From Karalla daura (taxonomy: Eukaryota > Chordata > Actinopteri > Chaetodontiformes > Leiognathidae): a stretch of DNA of 64,000 bases. Position 1 is the first letter of the stretch. The number at the start of each line of letters is the position of its first letter. Positions 61,044-64,000 of the stretch are shown here, piece after piece. The stretch is from assembly GCA_029224185.1 (NCBI GenBank), contig CM055198.1, positions 1,692,501 to 1,756,500 on the forward strand, written 5' to 3'. Both the position numbers and the translations under genes were made by a program. The notes below the pieces were generated by a model. The model was not told the origin of the DNA. It searched no databases and saw only the letters and a list, made by a program, of their open reading frames with translations.

Positions 61044-61644
61044 AGCAGATACTGTAACTTTTGCAGATAAAATCAGCTTCATATCCCATTGTTGCTTGTG
61101 TTAATATTTTGCTCTAAAAGTGATATAAAATAATTTGTGTAGATCCAGCCACGTCTCAAATTCCAAAATGTTGCTGTGTACATTATAAGACAAATTGTTG
61201 TCAATTTTGCTTTTTTTTTTATGCTGACAATTGGGAAAACACTTTCAATAGTGAATTCTATTTCAGTAACATCTTTCACAGAGACAAAGACACACTGAGA
61301 CAAAGACTAAGAAGGACTTGAGTTCTGAACGTCCTACAAGTAAACCGGTTCATCAGAAACAAGTGATTGAGTGTATGAGGGGGCCCCGCGTCAGGTTGAG
61401 TCATTCACAAGCCAAGATATGGCGAGGTTTGGCTGGCTTTAGGGAGGATACCACTGTACATGGACCCAGACTCGGAACGTTTTTTTTTTTTTTACACATC
61501 GTTACAACCTTTATGAAGTGTATTGTATGCAGCGTCTACATTCAGTGAATGGCACTGTCCCTCCAAAGCAAGAAGGAGCATATCCCAGTATGACTGAATG
61601 CCTGGAGTTTGACTGTTATCCACAAGTGAGTCCGTTTTTGCGAG
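61044..61644. other. Non-coding DNA, no gene seen
   Basis: This is unique sequence with a T14 run at about 61480-61493. No gene is seen. Confidence 0.5.
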
Positions 61645-61868
61645 TTATTCCCATTGACTCCCCCAGTCCAAAAACATTAAGGTGTATTGGACACTCTTAA
61701 TTGTCCTTAGGTGTGAGTGTGAGTGAGTGGATAGTGTTGTGTGATTGACCGGAGCCCTGTCCGGGATTTATTCCCTGCCCTCACCCTGTGTGAGTTGGAG
61801 GTAGGCACCAGCTGACCCATGTGACAGCAGTACAAAGCAAGCGAGATGAAAGATACAATGAAAGATAT
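61645..61868 (+). mobile_element. L2-like LINE 3' tail (or SINE sharing it), plus strand
   Basis: CAGTCCAAAAACATTAAGG, TTAATTGTCCTTAGGTGTGA, GCCCTGTCCGGGATTTATTC, CCCTGCCCTCACCC and AGGTAGGCACCAGCTGACC occur in the order of the common teleost LINE-tail repeat, followed by a degenerate GAAAGATA end. It is in the opposite orientation to the copy at 49.1 kb. No coding part remains. Confidence 0.7.
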
Positions 61869-62486
61869 TTCTTGGCCCACCGGTGTGACAAACATGTCAG
61901 CATGGAGGGCCAGGGGGAGATGTTACTGCCATTGGTGATACCCAGGCTTTCAGAGATAGAGGGTTACTATCGGAAGATGGGTTTTTAAATAGTTGCCATA
62001 TCTTTGTTCTAGGTATCTTTTAGCATCCAAAGTCTCTCCGTCTCACGCCTGCATCTGGCGTTGATGGAGCCCTCCTTACGCATTAACTTTTCGTCGGACT
62101 CGACCTCGACATGAAAAGCTGTCCTACCAAGACGCTGCCCCTTCCATCCAGACACGGTGTGACACCACGCCTACAGTGAGCAGTTTTTGTGTAGAAAGCT
62201 GTACTGTATGCAGCCCTGGCTGAAGGCTAAAGGAGGTAATAAGCTTACATGTCAGGCCCACTGGTTAGCTCCTTCTCGTCAAACAAAGGGCGATTATACC
62301 ACTTTCCAACAGGAAGGAAGGAATGCACTGTGCTGTACGCAGCCATTCAGCAGAAGAAAGGTCAGGATAAGTTGTTGTTATGCCATTGTGGAATGTGTGT
62401 AAGAGGGTGTGCACATTCGCTGTTTGTGACTGCTTCTCAAATACATTGCATCGACGTGCATATGCACGTGTACGTGTATGGGTGTG
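61869..62486. other. Non-coding DNA, no gene seen
   Basis: This is unique sequence with no supported exon. Confidence 0.5.
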
Positions 62487-62534
62487 TGTGTGTGCGCGCG
62501 CGTGTGTGTGTGTGTGCACGTATGTGTGTGTGTA
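62481..62534. repeat. TG/CG alternating tract
   Basis: GTGTGTGT, GCGCGCGCG and GTGTGTGTGTGCACG units form an alternating tract with Z-DNA potential. Confidence 0.93.
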
Positions 62535-62619
62535 CTCAGTCGAGGGTGAGCAGCCACGCATGGCGCCGAAGCCTCCTTATTCTTGAATTCCTGGTAAAGA
62601 TGCTTATTTGAGACCCTCT

Positions 62620-62699
62620 TTGTGTGTGTGTGTGTGTATGTGTGTGTGTTTGAGAGTGTGAGCGTGCGTGTGTGTGTGTCCATGTGTGTGTGTGTGTAC
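62620..62699. repeat. Imperfect TG array
   Basis: TG tracts are interrupted by TATG, TTTGAGAG, GAGCG and CCATG. Confidence 0.92.
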
Positions 62700-63134
62700 A
62701 TTCTGAGTGAACTGACTAAAGCTGCCCTTTAGCCCGGGGCAGTCTCTCTTCGCCTTCTCACTCTTGAGTGGCCACACACTTAGAGGCCAGCTCCACTGAG
62801 CAGCAGAGGCAAAGACAAGGACATGAGTGAAGACACAGTGCTCCTCTCTTACATTAGCAGTGTTTTCATACAGGGTGCCGCATTTAGGATTTTGAACATT
62901 TTACCTTGTCACAGCATATGAAGTTGTAGTCGAACCATTTCAGGTCTTGTGTCACAGTGATTCCTATCGAGGCGAGTGCTGCTTGCTCCACTGAAGAGGG
63001 TCTTTGATTATTCAGAGGTTTTGGATACAAACTTGTGGGATATCTTTGGTTTTTTTTCGATCCTTTTATTCCATTTGACGAATTTCTCAGAAATGGTGAG
63101 AGTGCGGGAGAGCGGCCATCTCTTGCCGTTCAGT
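62700..63134. other. Non-coding DNA, no gene seen
   Basis: This is unique sequence between the TG array and the SINE. Confidence 0.5.
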
Positions 63135-63440
63135 TGCGGGTGACTGTGGCTCAGGGTGCCATGGTGGTCCATGGACTGGAAGGGTGCTGGTTCTGTCTCA
63201 TTGTCATGTTCGGCCCTGCAGTCTACGTGACCAAGTATCCTCTGGCTGACCCCAGAGAAAGCCAACCCATAACTGTGTCAATAGTGTACGATGTGTATGA
63301 GTGGTTAGAGCCCACATAGGGAATCCCCTGCCACCAATATATGACTGTGATGTTTGAATGTACGGATGTCACTTGTCTGTGGCGCACTTTGAATGATCAT
63401 GAAGAATATACGGAAAGGTGCTATACGGAAATCCGGTTTG
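63135..63440 (+). mobile_element. Full-length tRNA-derived SINE, teleost type
   Basis: A tRNA-like head starts near 63135 with the A-box region TGTGGCTCAGGGTG. A B-box-like GGTTCTGTCTC lies 42 bases downstream (63189), the normal tRNA spacing. The body CCTGCAGTCTACGTGACCAA followed by a degenerate 'cttgggcaagacactgaacccc'-type segment is typical of teleost tRNA-SINEs. The tail GCACTTTGAATGATCATGAA, then AAAGGTGCTATACGGAAATC matches the usual GCGCTTTGAGTGGTCATGAA and GCGCTATATAAAT end. About 300 bp is the expected full length. Divergence suggests an old copy. The reading frame at 63035-63319 is a by-product of this element. Confidence 0.8.
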
Positions 63441-63772
63441 GTTAGCATTATTTCCACCACACATCCAGACCGTGGCAGTTTACAGGTCTGAATTCAGCCT
63501 TGGGTTCTTTACCATGTAACAGCGTTTTTTGCATTCCAGAATTGCCACTTGGTATTGAAAAGTTTAAACCCAAATGGAACAGAGAAGCTCAGCTCAGGTA
63601 ACCCTGTGATGTGGTGCATTTCTTGAAACAGATGGCCAGAAACCTGGCTGGAGTTTATATTTGGAGGCATCATAATGTCAAACAGAACACATGAGGTACT
63701 CATAAATACAAACAAAAAACATGAACTAATTTGCGCTCGGAGAGGGCGATTTAACAAGACTGTGCGTTACCG
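63441..63772. other. Non-coding DNA, no gene seen
   Basis: This is unique sequence with no supported exon. Confidence 0.5.
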
Positions 63773-63792
63773 TGTGTGTGTGTGTGTGTGTG
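63773..63792. repeat. Short TG tract
   Basis: This is a TG array of about 20 bp, forming an inverted pair with the CA array about 100 bp downstream. Confidence 0.9.
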
Positions 63793-63888
63793 AGTGTTTA
63801 TGTCTGAAGGCAGTGTTGAACACTTCTGTCTTGATGACATCATGTCATCAGGCTGGAGGGTCTAGTGTCCAGCCTGTCTCCATCTGTT

Positions 63889-63889
<1 letters not shown>

Positions 63890-63946
<57 letters not shown>
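63890..63946. repeat. (CA)n microsatellite
   Basis: This is a 57-bp CA array with one CG interruption near 63917. Confidence 0.97.
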
Positions 63947-63948
<2 letters not shown>

Positions 63949-64000
63949 CCCTCTAATGTGTCATTGTTAGTTGACTTCTGGATGTGTGAATGCCTTTTTG

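Noticed and set aside
63035..63319. A 94-codon plus-strand frame with a hydrophobic middle
   Set aside because: Most of it lies inside the tRNA-derived SINE at 63135-63440, so it is a by-product of the repeat.

Overview
This window looks like non-coding nuclear DNA from a bony fish, most likely a teleost and probably a percomorph. It reads as one large intron or an intergenic stretch. No open reading frame on either strand resembles a known protein family, and most of the longer ones run through simple repeats (CV/VC or TH/HT polymers from TG/CA tracts, SL/LS or RE/ER from CT/GA tracts). I call no protein gene and no intact RNA gene. The teleost assignment rests on the many long (TG/CA)n microsatellites and on several interspersed repeats recognisable from teleost genomes. 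These are a full-length tRNA-derived SINE at about 63.1-63.4 kb, a second SINE on the minus strand at about 38.7 kb, and three copies in both orientations of an L2-like LINE 3' tail (about 49.1, 51.1 and 61.6 kb).

Layout. 0-7 kb: a CpG-rich block (about 1.43-2.36 kb) among TG/CA arrays, a candidate conserved non-coding block at about 4.25-4.62 kb, and two TG arrays 110 bp apart, the larger 133 bp long. 7-13 kb: unique sequence with a possible conserved block (7.88-8.46 kb) and an AT-rich stretch that looks like old repeat, then adjacent CT and CA arrays. 13-19 kb: CpG-rich non-coding DNA in several patches. 19-29 kb: unique DNA, a TG/CA inverted pair at 22.3-22.8 kb and a strong CpG-dense block at 27.4-28.06 kb. 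29-41 kb: the longest array (174 bp of TG), purine/pyrimidine tracts, long C and G runs, and the minus-strand SINE. 41-56 kb: mostly unique DNA, two LINE-tail copies, and CA/TG clusters near 54 kb. 56-64 kb: a CT array, several tRNA-like SINE candidates, a short repeat seen twice (57.5 and 61.0 kb), a LINE tail, the full-length SINE, and a TG/CA pair at the end.

There is no operon, pathway or multi-gene system here. The points most worth checking are the two CpG-dense blocks as possible unannotated promoters, the candidate conserved blocks, the SINEs with retained pol III boxes, and the inverted TG/CA arrays. Box, hairpin and CpG statements come from reading by eye. Repeat-family names come from memory of teleost repeats and were not searched against a database.
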